A DNA stretch of 64,000 nucleotides from Candidatus Sedimenticola sp. (ex Thyasira tokunagai) (GCA_037318855.1 CP134874.1:1674598-1738597), one strand, 5' to 3'; shown: positions 16,008 through 25,744, counted from the stretch's first letter. Numbers and translations are program-made. Notes: generated by a model not told the origin, from the sequence alone.

Positions 16008-17624
16008 ATGGAGAAACGCGGAACTCTGATTGATCGGCTGAATCGTCTGAATGCAATTGGTGTGGCACTGTCGGCAGAGCGTGATACCGGGAAGCTGCTC
16101 GACAGAATATTGCAAAATGCCTGCTCGTTGACCCATGCCGACGGTGGCACCCTCTATCTGCGATCAGAGGAGGAGCGTTGCCTCAACTTCAAAATCATGC
16201 TGACTCACTCTCTCGGTATTCACTGGCGTGAGGTGAGGGACGGCGCAACAGAGCGTTATCCCTCTTTGCCGCTCTACGACGGCAACGGAGATCCCAACAA
16301 CCATTTGGTTGCTACCTATACCGCTACCACCGGCCACACAACCAACATTCCTGATGTCTATGCTGCTGAAGGATTCGATTTCTCTGGTACCCATGAGTTT
16401 GATGAGCGCTTTGGCTACCGCTGTCGCTCTTTTCTCGCCGTACCGTTGGTCAACTATGAGAAAGAGGTGATCGGGGTGCTGCAACTGATCAATGCCCAGG
16501 ATACTGTCACCAAAGAGGTTATTCCATTCAGTGTAGAGGATCAGCAGTTGGTGGAGTCCCTGGCATCCCAGGCGGCTGTTGCCCTGACCAATCAGCGCTT
16601 TATCGAAGAGCAGAGAAAGCTGTTTGAGTCACTGGTGAAGGTGCTTAGTGATGTGATTGATGAGCGCTCTCCCTATACCGCTGGGCACTGTCGCAGGGTA
16701 TCGAAGCTGACACTGCTTATTGCCGAAGCGGTGGCCAATAGTGATGGAAATTTATCGAATTTCTCTCTGAGCGATGAAGATCGTTATGAGCTGAAGATTG
16801 CCGGTTGGCTCCATGACTGCGGCAAAATCACCACACCGGATCATATTATCGACAAGCGGACCAAGCTGGAGTCGATATTCAACCGGGTGGGGGTGGTTGA
16901 GCTGCGGTTTCAGCTGGTGAAGCAGGAGATGCACCTTAAGTTTATTCAGCAACGGGGGGAGGCTGGGCCTGATGCTGATTTTGAAGCGCTTGAACAGCGG
17001 TTCGGGAGAGAGATAAATGCGCTTGATGATGATCTGAGGTTTATCCTAAAGATGAATATAGGAAGTGAAAATCTGGGAGATGATGAAGTGGCGCGGATCA
17101 AGGCGATTGCCCGGAGAAAATGGGTTTCCCCCAACGGCACAGAGGAGGATCTGCTTAGTGAAGATGAGGTGATTAATCTAACGATACGCAAAGGCACATT
17201 GACAGATGAGGAGCGACTGCGTGTCAATCACCACGCTGAGGCCAGTCTTAAAATGCTCAATGGATTGCGCTTCCCCGGCTATCTGAAGAATGTGCCGGAA
17301 TATGCCGGTTGCCATCACGAACATATAGATGGCAGCGGCTATCCACGAGGCCTCACCGGTGAGCAGATGTCAATACCGGCCCGGATGATGTGTGTCGCCG
17401 ATATCTTCGAGGCGGTGACGGCCCGTGATCGGCCCTATCGTGATCCGATCAAGCTCTCTCAGGCGCTGGCTATTCTCTGCCGCATGACCCTGGGTAATCA
17501 ACTGGATGCCGATATTATGGATGTCTTTATCGGTGACAAGGTGTACATGCGCTATGCAGAGCAGTTTCTTGATGAGAGTCAGATTGATGAGGTTGATGAG
17601 ACACAGCTACCAGACTATCGATAG
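16008..17624 (+). CDS. GAF-HD-GYP cyclic-di-GMP phosphodiesterase
   Basis: A 538-residue cytoplasmic signalling protein. Residues about 15-200 form a GAF sensor (ADGGTLYLRSEEERCLNFKI.., ending VGIVLQLINA-like GVLQLINAQD and QAAVALTNQ). A short helix leads to the HD domain with ERSPYTAGHCRRVS and HDCGK (about residue 267), and the diagnostic HHEHIDGSGYPRGL (about residue 437) marks HD-GYP, which cleaves c-di-GMP. Between HD and GYP is an unusually long charged insert (about residues 285-410). The ligand of the GAF domain is unknown. ATG 16008 is used. It is followed by three genes in the same direction. Confidence 0.88.
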   Translation: MEKRGTLIDRLNRLNAIGVALSAERDTGKLLDRILQNACSLTHADGGTLYLRSEEERCLNFKIMLTHSLGIHWREVRDGATERYPSLPLYDGNGDPNNHLVATYTATTGHTTNIPDVYAAEGFDFSGTHEFDERFGYRCRSFLAVPLVNYEKEVIGVLQLINAQDTVTKEVIPFSVEDQQLVESLASQAAVALTNQRFIEEQRKLFESLVKVLSDVIDERSPYTAGHCRRVSKLTLLIAEAVANSDGNLSNFSLSDEDRYELKIAGWLHDCGKITTPDHIIDKRTKLESIFNRVGVVELRFQLVKQEMHLKFIQQRGEAGPDADFEALEQRFGREINALDDDLRFILKMNIGSENLGDDEVARIKAIARRKWVSPNGTEEDLLSEDEVINLTIRKGTLTDEERLRVNHHAEASLKMLNGLRFPGYLKNVPEYAGCHHEHIDGSGYPRGLTGEQMSIPARMMCVADIFEAVTARDRPYRDPIKLSQALAILCRMTLGNQLDADIMDVFIGDKVYMRYAEQFLDESQIDEVDETQLPDYR

Positions 17625-17713
17625 TTGTATCAGACTGCCTCGCTGATAAATACGCTGCTATGTCAATGTAAACGGTATAGCGATGTGCTTAAATGCATAG
17701 GATATATTTAGCT

Positions 17714-18130
17714 ATGGATTTGTTAATGAAAAATTCCGTTATCGCCAATGTCAGCTTCTCCTTCAAGGGAGAGATCTTCAATCTGTCGATGCCCGTGGAT
17801 CTTGATGCCGTCATGGAAGAAGAAGAGAATATTTCTAACCTCTACCCTCAGATGGCGGAGAGTAACGGTATCGGTCTCTACAGCTACGAGTACGAAATGA
17901 TGATGGCTGAGCCGATAATGTTCAGCGCTGCTGAGGGAATTGCTGCCGACTATCTTGTTGATGGTGTGTTTGATTTAGAGTCGTTTCAGACCGCCTGGCG
18001 CCAAGCCAGGGTTATGCATCTTCTGGGAATGATTGCCGAGAGTGAAATGGGTATCGGTGATCTTGAAGCGCACCCTGAGCTTAAGCGTGCTCTCACCGAG
18101 GCCTATCTGTGTGGCAAGGAGAGTGGTTGA
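17714..18130 (+). CDS. Hypothetical acidic protein
   Basis: A soluble protein of about 138 residues, strongly acidic and Met-rich: SFSFKGEIFNLSMPVDLDAV, then MEEEENISNLYPQMAESNGI and YEYEMMMAEPIMFSAAEGIA. No family is recognised. The start could be ATG 17693, 17714 or 17726; none has a strong ribosome site. It lies between a c-di-GMP phosphodiesterase and an exported hypothetical protein, three bases from the latter, so an operon is likely. Confidence 0.6.
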   Translation: MDLLMKNSVIANVSFSFKGEIFNLSMPVDLDAVMEEEENISNLYPQMAESNGIGLYSYEYEMMMAEPIMFSAAEGIAADYLVDGVFDLESFQTAWRQARVMHLLGMIAESEMGIGDLEAHPELKRALTEAYLCGKESG

Positions 18131-18133
18131 TCG

Positions 18134-18973
18134 GTGAAGGGCAGAGATGAAATAGGATTTTTTCGACTGCTGTTGATCCTGTTTTGGCTTTTGCCGGTTA
18201 CAGCCGAAACGGCAACCGATATAGATGCCTTTTTTACCCCTGATGAGAAAAGCAGGGCACTGGCCGGCACCATTATCAGTTATACCTACCTGAAAGGGAG
18301 TAGCGTTATCAGTAGTGAGGGTGATCCACCCTCTGAAATCACTCTACCCGATACGGAGTATATACGGGGAGCAGAGTATGCGGACTATGAGATGCTTGCG
18401 GTGGAGAAGGCATTTATACCCTACCCTTCACCTGATCCTCTGGATGTCAATATATACAATCGCCTGACAAGCTATGCTGGTCTGAAAGGGATGAACTACT
18501 ACTCAAAGACCGAAGGGGAACGCATACCGCTCATTATTGAGTCTTCCCGCATCCCATCACCCAAAATAGAGTCTCCGTTGAAGGATGTCATCTATAAAAG
18601 CATACCCGTCTCACGTACCGATTTCTTTCGCATGGTAGATAACCGCTTCGGTGAACTTCGCTTCAAGAGTGAAGTTGAATCTGTCGGTGACCATTTTATT
18701 GTACGCCACACCTCTACACACGGATTGAAAAGATGGGTGTTTGATGTCAATGAGCCGGGAGAAAATCGGCTCGTTTACCTTCTGTTTCGTGACCGGGTGG
18801 CCGGGGGCTATTTTTACTACGCTTTTCATGGCATGCGAATTCGTAGTGGTTTTATCCTTGGGTTGGGAATGCTGTTGCCGGAGAATTTTGCCAACCGCTT
18901 GCGTGCCGGTACGGTAAATGCCGCAAAGCAGTTTGGCATCGACTGGAGTGACAGAATCGTCGCTTTTGAGTGA
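18134..18973 (+). CDS. Exported hypothetical protein
   Basis: A 279-residue protein with a clear Sec signal (FFRLLLILFWLLPVTAETA) starting at GTG 18134. The body is a globular periplasmic domain with conserved-looking stretches YNRLTSYAGLKGMNYYSKTE, LKRWVFDVNEPGENRLVYLL and YAFHGMRIRSGFILG. I do not recognise the family with confidence; it may belong to a DUF of exported beta-rich proteins. It follows the acidic protein by three bases and ends at an intrinsic terminator (18984-19006). Confidence 0.65.
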   Translation: MKGRDEIGFFRLLLILFWLLPVTAETATDIDAFFTPDEKSRALAGTIISYTYLKGSSVISSEGDPPSEITLPDTEYIRGAEYADYEMLAVEKAFIPYPSPDPLDVNIYNRLTSYAGLKGMNYYSKTEGERIPLIIESSRIPSPKIESPLKDVIYKSIPVSRTDFFRMVDNRFGELRFKSEVESVGDHFIVRHTSTHGLKRWVFDVNEPGENRLVYLLFRDRVAGGYFYYAFHGMRIRSGFILGLGMLLPENFANRLRAGTVNAAKQFGIDWSDRIVAFE

Positions 18974-18983
18974 CTTATGTGAT

Positions 18984-19006
18984 GAGGCATAAATGGCCTC
19001 TTTTTT
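18984..19006 (+). terminator. Intrinsic terminator
   Basis: GAGGC (18984-18988) pairs with GCCTC (18996-19000) and is followed by six T. It ends the 16008-18973 transcript 11 bases after the last stop codon. Confidence 0.7.
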
Positions 19007-19128
19007 AGACGGTATTTAATTCCTGACTTGACAGGATTGATGTGTAATACTAGCTTGTGCATAGAATATAATTTTTTATTTTTCAAATAGTTTCGTCATG
19101 TTATAAAACTATTACTGGAAGTGATTTA

Positions 19129-20394
19129 ATGAGCCGAGAAGTGGGAAGACCCGACCTGGAAGTGCTGCAGCGCTTTGTTCCCCTGCGTGATCTCAGTGAA
19201 AACCAGCTTGTGCTCTTGGCGCAGCATCTCTTTATGGAAGAGGCGGATGAGGGAGAGGTACTGATTGAGATCGGCAGTGAAGATGAGAACAGCTTCTATC
19301 TGATTGATGGTCGAGTACGGTTGCTTGCGGGAGACGGCCGGAGTGTAAATATAAAGGGTGGTACCGATCACGCTTCTCATCCTATTTCACAACTTATTCC
19401 ACGGCGGTTCCAGGTGAGTGCCTTGTCAGGGGTTCATTTTCTGCGTATCGACAATCAGGTGATAAAAAATATCACACCCAAGTTGAGCATGCGTAACTAC
19501 CTGCGGGGGTACGAGGTTGCCGAAGATGATCAGGTTGAGATTGAAGCTGGGGTCAAAGGGGAGTTTGCCCACTATCTTCTTACCCAGCTAAAAGAGGATA
19601 AGCTGGTGTTGCCGAGTCCGCCGGAGATGGCGGCACGCATAGGGCGCGCCATCGAGGATGATGTGGCAGATGCTGAGAGCATTGCCCGGATTATCCAGAG
19701 TGATCCCGCGATCAGCGCCAAGATTGTGAAAGCAGCGAATAGTGCGCTCTACGGCACAATGACTCCGGTGGGGAGCTGTGTCGGTGCGGTAACGCGCCTT
19801 GGCATGCGTACTGCGCACAGTTTGGTATTGACCTATACCCTGCGGGATATTTTCAAGACCGATTCGCCGGTACTGCAGCAGCGTATGGAGGCGCTGTGGA
19901 AGCACAGCATTCGCACCGCTGCGCTCTGCCATGTGATGGCGAGACGGGATATGCGCTTCAATATTGAAATGGCGATGTTGATTGGGCTACTGCACGATAT
20001 CGGTCTGATGGCAATTATCCAGTGCGCCGCCAAGCATGAAGAGTTGATAGATAAGCCGGAAGTGCTGGAGTATGCCATTGATCACTTCCGTGGGCCGATC
20101 GGCAGTAAAATACTGCGTACTTGGCGTTTTCCCCATGAGTTTGAAGTTGCCGCCCTGGAGGCTGAGAGTTGGATGCGTGATATCGGTGGAGAAGCTGACT
20201 ACTGTGATTTGGTAATCGTAGCGCAGCTCCACAGCTATATCGGCACACCCATGGCATTCAAGGTGCCACCGCTGAATGAGGTGCCGGCGCTGGCGAGGCT
20301 TGGGCTGGGTGAGTTGACTCCTATCGCAAGCCTCAACCTGCTGGAGGCGGCGGATGATGAGATCAAGGAAACTGAGGCGCTGCTTTCAGGTTAA
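19129..20394 (+). CDS. Cyclic nucleotide-binding / HDOD signalling protein
   Basis: A 421-residue protein with an N-terminal cNMP-like beta-barrel (about residues 20-125: EGEVLIEIGSEDENSFYLIDGRVRLL) and a C-terminal HDOD domain (about 165-365: LPSPPEMAARIGRAI, QSDPAISAKIVKAANSALYG, WKHSIRTAALCHVMARR, LIGLLHDIGL). HDOD domains lack nuclease activity in most cases and act as signalling scaffolds in motility and c-di-GMP circuits. The barrel lacks the GE..R cassette typical of true cAMP binders, so ligand binding is doubtful. GGAAG lies about eight bases before ATG 19129. The gene is convergent with ribE. Confidence 0.85.
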   Translation: MSREVGRPDLEVLQRFVPLRDLSENQLVLLAQHLFMEEADEGEVLIEIGSEDENSFYLIDGRVRLLAGDGRSVNIKGGTDHASHPISQLIPRRFQVSALSGVHFLRIDNQVIKNITPKLSMRNYLRGYEVAEDDQVEIEAGVKGEFAHYLLTQLKEDKLVLPSPPEMAARIGRAIEDDVADAESIARIIQSDPAISAKIVKAANSALYGTMTPVGSCVGAVTRLGMRTAHSLVLTYTLRDIFKTDSPVLQQRMEALWKHSIRTAALCHVMARRDMRFNIEMAMLIGLLHDIGLMAIIQCAAKHEELIDKPEVLEYAIDHFRGPIGSKILRTWRFPHEFEVAALEAESWMRDIGGEADYCDLVIVAQLHSYIGTPMAFKVPPLNEVPALARLGLGELTPIASLNLLEAADDEIKETEALLSG

Positions 20395-20410
20395 TTCAGA
20401 TCGCTTCCGG

Positions 20411-21022
20411 TTAACCATTCCGCTCTTCCATTACCCGCTCTACCGTATCGACAATCGCCTGGGTCTGTGGATCGATCTCTATATTGATAAGATCACCGGG
20501 CTTGCGCCCGCCGATGTTGGTACGCTCCAAGGTTTCAGGGATCAGATTGACGTTAAAATCGGTTCCACGTACATCGCCAATGGTCAGGCTGATGCCGTCG
20601 ATACCTATATAACCTTTAGGGAAGATGTACTTTTTTAGCCCTTCGGGCAGACGGAACCAGATCTGATGATTGTTTTCACTTTCAATTACCCTGGTTACTC
20701 CGGCGGTACAGATGATATGTCCGGACATCTGGTGGCCGCCGATCTCATCGCCAAAACGGGCGGCCCGCTCAAAGTTGACCCGATCACCCTCCTTCAGTTG
20801 CCCCAGGTTGGTCAATCGCAATGTCTCTTGCATCAAGTCGAAGGTAACCAGTGAACCCTCGCTTTTGACCACGGTCAGGCAGCAGCCGTTGTGGGCAACC
20901 GAGGCTCCCGCTTTCAGGTTACCGATATATTCATCCGGCATACGAATTTTGTGAGTGCGAAAGTTCTGCTTTTCGAGAATGGTCACGACCTCAGCCGTGC
21001 CTTGGACAATTCCGGTGAACAT
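20411..21022 (-). CDS. ribE: Riboflavin synthase, alpha chain
   Basis: This enzyme dismutates two 6,7-dimethyl-8-ribityllumazine molecules into riboflavin and the pyrimidinedione. The 203-residue protein has the hallmark start MFTGIVQG and two lumazine-binding barrels: residues 1-95 ([23 protein letters not shown]) and 98-190 ([28 protein letters not shown]). The two parallel blocks are the usual internal duplication. AGGAGG lies upstream of ATG 21020-21022. The E. coli name is ribC. No other rib gene is adjacent and no FMN riboswitch was found; a small hairpin (ATGGTAG..CTACCAT, 21035-21058) lies just upstream. Confidence 0.93.
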   Translation of the reverse strand: MFTGIVQGTAEVVTILEKQNFRTHKIRMPDEYIGNLKAGASVAHNGCCLTVVKSEGSLVTFDLMQETLRLTNLGQLKEGDRVNFERAARFGDEIGGHQMSGHIICTAGVTRVIESENNHQIWFRLPEGLKKYIFPKGYIGIDGISLTIGDVRGTDFNVNLIPETLERTNIGGRKPGDLINIEIDPQTQAIVDTVERVMEERNG

Positions 21023-21235
21023 ACCTGCCTCCTGATGGTAGGTCTATTATTCTACCATTTCAGAAGGCTCCTAAGGAGTATCCGAAAGAGTTGGGATAAA
21101 GTGGATTAGGGATTGAAAAGCGGCAATTTGAGGTGCCTATTGCACAGGATGACGTGTTGTTGAGATAGGGTGACAACGAAAGAATGGTAGTTAGATACCT
21201 CAAGATCTGGGATGCAGGACTCCTCCAGAGGTTTC

Positions 21236-21691
21236 TTAACCGTGGGTGCGGGCAAACCCCTCCATCCCTTCTACCCTTAGGCTTCTCCGTTTCTGAATAA
21301 ACAGATGGGGCCTGCGCCGGTCACTGTCACGCCGTTCGGCTTCCTCGGAGGGGTCGCTGAGCGACAGATGGTTTCGTCGGTCATTGTGGGGAGAGCGGTG
21401 AAAATATTGGTGCACCTCCAGTGGGCGGCGTTTGAGCTTTTTGCCGTTGAGTCGCTGGATGACGCCATTAATATCCTGGGCGGTGAAGATCTCGGCAATA
21501 CCGTGATACTCCACGGTGCCGGCACTTTTGTTGGTTATTTGGATGATGTGACAGTCACCAAGTTCATCATGAGGGAGAAATGAGAGCCCGAAGAGGCTTG
21601 ACCTTAGGCCCTGCTGCACAAACCGAACGAGATCCTGGCGGCGGGTGTTATCAGGCAACTTGCGGATAAATATCTTCTCTCTAGGCTTCAT
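21236..21691 (-). CDS. RRM-like RNA-binding protein
   Basis: A 151-residue protein starting at ATG 21689-21691 (MKPREKIFIRKLPDNTRRQD), with GAGAG just upstream. The start IFIRKLPDNTRRQDLVRFV and the later EYHGIAEIFTAQDINGVIQR followed by LNGKKLKRRPLEVHQYFHR resemble the RNP2 and RNP1-side elements of an RNA-recognition motif. The C-terminal third is basic (ERRDSDRRRPHLFIQKRR). RNA binding is likely; targets are unknown. It is transcribed in the same direction as ribE but 213 bases upstream, so probably separately. Confidence 0.65.
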   Translation of the reverse strand: MKPREKIFIRKLPDNTRRQDLVRFVQQGLRSSLFGLSFLPHDELGDCHIIQITNKSAGTVEYHGIAEIFTAQDINGVIQRLNGKKLKRRPLEVHQYFHRSPHNDRRNHLSLSDPSEEAERRDSDRRRPHLFIQKRRSLRVEGMEGFARTHG

Positions 21692-21876
21692 TAATCTCTC
21701 TTCCTTGAACTGTGTCACAGAAACTTATGTTAATTTTTAGTACAGAAAGACTATGAAATCAAGAAGATTAGACTTCCTGGGAAACAACTCCTTTACTATT
21801 CCCTTCAACCATAGCTATCCCACCTTTTTGTGTAACCAATGGAAATTACAGGGTATTTGGGGTACAACCTCTACCT

Positions 21877-22620
21877 ATGGTCACCCTTCTCCGTTATGAT
21901 CGCCGCTCACCAAAGAGCAAGCCCCCTTATCCATTAGCTGGAGTGCTGCTCTTCTCCCTACTGCTCTCTGCCTGGGGAGTGAGTGTGGCCGCCGCCGTTA
22001 AGCAGCGCAGTGTCGAGGGTGTTGTGGCGGACTATCGTGTCAAAGTGGCACTGAGACTGCACCCGAGATTCCAGTTTGCCAGCGTCGCCTGGCCACCACG
22101 GGAGGTTGCTCTGGTGGCATTTAAGGATACGCGACAGCTCGAGCTGTGGGCGCGTGATGACGGCGACTGGGTGCATATCAAGGATTATCGAATTAAAGGT
22201 ATCAGTGGCCGTCCCGGGCCCAAACTGCAGGAGGGTGATCGGCAGGTACCCGAGGGCAGGTACCGCATTGAACTGCTCAATCCCAACAGCGCTTTTCACC
22301 TCTCGCTTAAACTGAACTACCCTAACGCCTTTGACCGGGAAAAGGCACTGCAGGAGGGGCGTAGTAATCTTGGTGGCGATATCTTTATCCATGGTGACCG
22401 GGTATCTAAGGGATGCCTTGCCATGGGGAATAGCGCTGTCGAGGAGCTGTTCGTCCTGACTGCAATGCTGGGAGTGCAGAATGTGTCTGTTTTGATCTCA
22501 CCCCGGGATTTTCGTTTCAGACCGGCACTTCCACCTCCACCCGATACACCGGCCTGGGTGACGGGTCTGCACCGACGTATTGCCGTTAATCTACAGAAGT
22601 TCCCACTGGAGCTCAAATAG
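21877..22620 (+). CDS. L,D-transpeptidase family (YkuD-type) protein
   Basis: A 247-residue exported protein with a signal helix (PLAGVLLFSLLLSAWGVSVAAA). The catalytic block GGDIFIHGDRVSKGCLAMGN (about residues 168-187) has the HG..S.GC arrangement of L,D-transpeptidases, with the nucleophilic Cys in KGCLAM. These enzymes make 3-3 crosslinks in peptidoglycan or attach proteins to it; the YafK-like subgroup has also been linked to amidase-type activity. The gene is 58 bases upstream of the bifunctional synthase mrcB, and both act on the cell wall. Confidence 0.82.
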   Translation: MVTLLRYDRRSPKSKPPYPLAGVLLFSLLLSAWGVSVAAAVKQRSVEGVVADYRVKVALRLHPRFQFASVAWPPREVALVAFKDTRQLELWARDDGDWVHIKDYRIKGISGRPGPKLQEGDRQVPEGRYRIELLNPNSAFHLSLKLNYPNAFDREKALQEGRSNLGGDIFIHGDRVSKGCLAMGNSAVEELFVLTAMLGVQNVSVLISPRDFRFRPALPPPPDTPAWVTGLHRRIAVNLQKFPLELK

Positions 22621-22678
22621 TGGAGTGGGGCTGTGCTATTCTCCACCGCTTCATTTTTTCCATAGCAGTTGATCATTG

Positions 22679-25096
22679 ATGGCCAAAACACCACAACGTC
22701 CACGCAAAAAAACCGCGAAAAAAACCGCCAAAAAGAGCACGAAAAAAAGTACCAAAAAAACGGTGTCAAAACGGGCTGTAAAAAGCCGTCCCAGAGCGCC
22801 GAAGAAGCGTGCCAAGGCTTCCAGGTCAAGGCGCTGGCCGGCACGTCTGTTGGCACTCTCTTTTCTATTTTTCCTGGGGCTGGGTATCTACTTGCTCTAC
22901 CTGGATCACACGGTACGGGAGAAGTTTGAGGGCAAACGTTGGGCGATACCTGCGCGGGTCTATGGACAGCCTCTGGAGATCTATTCAGGCATGGCAGTGA
23001 CGCCACAGCGGCTGGAGGCTGAGCTGAAACAACTCGGTTATCGTAAAGCGGGCAGGGCACTTAAGCCGGGAACCTGGTCTCGTCATCAGGAGCGTTTTCT
23101 GGTGCGTACCCGTGGCTTCCGCTTCTGGGATAGTGATGAGCCTGCACGCCACCTTGAGATCAGTTTTTCATCAGGTCGCCTGAACAGTCTTAGGCATGTC
23201 GGTGGTGCAGAGCTTCCGCTGATGCGGCTGGAAGCCCCCGAGATTGGCAGTATCTACCCGGCCCACAATGAAGACCGGGTATTGGTACAGCACAATGCAC
23301 TGCCGAAACAGCTGGTTCAGGGTCTCATTGCCACCGAAGACCGCAACTTTTATCAGCATCAGGGCGTCGCTCCCAGATCTATAGCCCGGGCGCTCTTGGC
23401 TAATTTGCGGGCGGGAGGTGTTGTCCAGGGCGGCAGCACGCTGACCCAGCAGTTGGTCAAAAACTTCTACCTCACCCGGGAGAGGAGTCTCTGGCGTAAG
23501 GTCAACGAAGCAGCCATGGCACTGCTGCTGGAAGCTCACTACGGTAAGGATGAGATTCTTGAAGCCTACGCCAACGAGATCTATCTTGGTCAGGATGGTG
23601 GACGTGCAATTCATGGCTTTGGTTTGGCTGCACGCTTCTACTTCAATCAGGGGCTGGAGGAGTTGAATCTGTCACGGCAGGCGCTGCTGGTGGCACTGGT
23701 TCGTGGTCCCTCATACTACGATCCAAGAAGGCATCCCCGGCGGGCGAAGGAGCGTCGGAATCTTGTGCTCGAGATGATGCGGGATCAGGGGTTGATTACT
23801 GCCGGTGAGTATAAAGGTGCCGCCACAGCCCCTCTCGGCATTGACTCTTCAAAGGGACGGGGAAAGGGGAGGTATCCGGCATTTATGTCCCTGGTACGGC
23901 GGCAACTGCATCGTGACTACCGGGAAGAGGATTTGAACTCTGAAGGGTTACGGATTTTTACCACGCTTGACCCTTGGACCCAGGGGCGGGTTGAGTCCCG
24001 GGTGGCCCGCAAATTATCGAAGTTGGAGAAAAAGCACGCTCTTCCCACCGGCAAGCTGGAGAGCGCGGCAGTGCTGGTAGATAGTCAGAGTGGAGAGGTG
24101 CGGGCACTGGTCGGCGGCCGTCATCCCGGCTATGCCGGTTTTAACCGTGCTTTGGATGCAGTACGTCCGATCGGCTCCCTGGTCAAGCCGGCAGTCTATC
24201 TGGCGGCACTGATGCAACCCGAGCGTTATACTCTGCTTACACCCCTGGATGATGCGCCACTGACCCTGAAGGGAGCGGACGGTGTACTCTGGAGCCCCGG
24301 CAATTACGATAAGAAATCACACGGCTTAGTACCTCTGCACCAGGCGCTGGCAAAGTCATACAACCTGTCAACTGTGCGGCTGGGGTTGGATATCGGCCTT
24401 GACCGAGTGGCTGAGTTGCTACGCCAGATGGGTATGAGTCGGCCTCTAACGCCTGTTCCTGCAATGCTACTGGGGGCGGTATCACTCTCTCCCCTGGAAG
24501 TTGCTCAGCTTTATCAGGGTTTTGCCGCGGGGGGATTCTACTCGCCGTTGCGGGCAATTCGAGCTGTGCAGTCGAGTGACGGAGAGCCGTTACAACGTTA
24601 CCCTTTGACGGTGCGCCAAGCCGTACCGGCGGGACCTGTCTACCTACTCAATCGAAATCTCCAGGAGGTAACCCGCAGCGGAACCGGCAGGGGGCTATCA
24701 AGCTATCTTGATAAAAACCTTAATATTGCCGGTAAGACAGGAACTACAGACGATCTGCGCGATAGCTGGTTTGCCGGCTTTAGCGGCGACCGGGTAGCAG
24801 TGGTGTGGCTTGGTCGGGACGACAATAAACCTGCCGGGCTGAGCGGATCAAAGGGCGCATTGCAGGTTTGGGGTGATATGATGGGCGAACTTCAACCGGC
24901 TCCCCTTGAATTGTTGAAACCGGATTCGATAGAGACAGTGTGGGTTGACCCGGCTTCTGGATTCCTTGCGGATGAGTCTTGTGATGAGGCCCGCCGTTTT
25001 CCATTTGTTGAGGGATCGGCACCCAAGACCCGCTCATCCTGTATTGGCCGGGGAGGAGGTGCTGTTGAACGTTTTTTTCGGAGTTTTTTTGAGTGA
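22679..25096 (+). CDS. mrcB: Bifunctional peptidoglycan synthase PBP1b
   Basis: This enzyme polymerises and crosslinks murein. Its 805 residues comprise a Lys/Arg-rich cytoplasmic tail, a transmembrane helix (LLALSFLFFLGLGIYLLYL, about 58-77), a UB2H-like region, a glycosyltransferase 51 domain with EDRNFYQHQG (about residue 219) and GGSTLTQQLVKN, and a transpeptidase domain with SxxK in GSLVKP (about 499), SYN in KSYNLSTV (about 559) and KTGTTDD (about 685). ATG 22679 is the start; the TTG just before it is not needed. Overlap of its stop with the next frame suggests an operon with the TPR lipoprotein. Confidence 0.93.
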   Translation: MAKTPQRPRKKTAKKTAKKSTKKSTKKTVSKRAVKSRPRAPKKRAKASRSRRWPARLLALSFLFFLGLGIYLLYLDHTVREKFEGKRWAIPARVYGQPLEIYSGMAVTPQRLEAELKQLGYRKAGRALKPGTWSRHQERFLVRTRGFRFWDSDEPARHLEISFSSGRLNSLRHVGGAELPLMRLEAPEIGSIYPAHNEDRVLVQHNALPKQLVQGLIATEDRNFYQHQGVAPRSIARALLANLRAGGVVQGGSTLTQQLVKNFYLTRERSLWRKVNEAAMALLLEAHYGKDEILEAYANEIYLGQDGGRAIHGFGLAARFYFNQGLEELNLSRQALLVALVRGPSYYDPRRHPRRAKERRNLVLEMMRDQGLITAGEYKGAATAPLGIDSSKGRGKGRYPAFMSLVRRQLHRDYREEDLNSEGLRIFTTLDPWTQGRVESRVARKLSKLEKKHALPTGKLESAAVLVDSQSGEVRALVGGRHPGYAGFNRALDAVRPIGSLVKPAVYLAALMQPERYTLLTPLDDAPLTLKGADGVLWSPGNYDKKSHGLVPLHQALAKSYNLSTVRLGLDIGLDRVAELLRQMGMSRPLTPVPAMLLGAVSLSPLEVAQLYQGFAAGGFYSPLRAIRAVQSSDGEPLQRYPLTVRQAVPAGPVYLLNRNLQEVTRSGTGRGLSSYLDKNLNIAGKTGTTDDLRDSWFAGFSGDRVAVVWLGRDDNKPAGLSGSKGALQVWGDMMGELQPAPLELLKPDSIETVWVDPASGFLADESCDEARRFPFVEGSAPKTRSSCIGRGGGAVERFFRSFFE

Positions 25097-25125
25097 TGTT
25101 TTGCACCAAGATTGAGTGGTATCTG

Positions 25126-25689
25126 ATGAGTGAATTTTACAGGGCACCAGTGTGGATTAAGAGGGCGGTCCCTCTCTGTGCCTGCCTACTGCTGGTGGGG
25201 TGTGTTGGTGCACCACAGAAGAGTGCAGCACCGGTGACCGAGTCAAGCTCAACGATGGTGACGACCCCGTCTGAGACTGTGACTCCAGCGGAGGTGCGGG
25301 AGAGTAGCGGCGTGGTATTGCGTGCCTACGAGCCTCCTGTGCCAATGAGTGCCAGGCCGGTTCATGGAAAAGCCGTTGCCTCACTGCTGGCTGTAGCGGC
25401 ACAGCAGGAGCGATCCGGCAACCTGCAGGGAGCGGTGACGACGATGGAGCGTGCTCTGGGAATTGAGCCGCGCAACGCCCACCTCTGGTATCGGTTGGCA
25501 CAACTCAGGTTAGCCCAGAACAGGACCATCTTAGCTAACGATTTGGCGATGAAATCGAAAGCGCTGGCAGGTGCTGATCTGGGATTGAAAAGAGATTGTT
25601 GGCAGTTGATTGCCAAAGCCCGGCGGGTAAAGGGGGATGAGGCGGGAGCACGCGTAGCAGAGCGTAAGGCGCGGATGCTTTTTCACTGA
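25126..25689 (+). CDS. TPR-type lipoprotein next to mrcB
   Basis: A 187-residue lipoprotein: MSEFYRAPVWIKRAVPLCAC then LLLVGC, with the lipobox Cys at about residue 26. A Ser/Thr/Pro-rich linker leads to a TPR-like helical repeat (LLAVAAQQERSGNLQGAVTT then MERALGIEPRNAHLWYRLAQ). Its position 29 bases after mrcB and its lipoprotein nature recall outer-membrane activators of PBPs such as LpoB/LpoA, but it does not show the Lpo fold clearly, so that is inference. ATG 25126 is preferred to earlier starts because it leads directly into the signal. Confidence 0.7.
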   Translation: MSEFYRAPVWIKRAVPLCACLLLVGCVGAPQKSAAPVTESSSTMVTTPSETVTPAEVRESSGVVLRAYEPPVPMSARPVHGKAVASLLAVAAQQERSGNLQGAVTTMERALGIEPRNAHLWYRLAQLRLAQNRTILANDLAMKSKALAGADLGLKRDCWQLIAKARRVKGDEAGARVAERKARMLFH

Positions 25690-25744
25690 CAACTAATTTG
25701 CTATACAATCGTGAAGTTGTTGAAAATATGGGGGATTTAAGGGA

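Noticed and set aside
21023..21235. FMN riboswitch for ribE
   Set aside because: The sequence has a small hairpin but none of the conserved RFN-element blocks.
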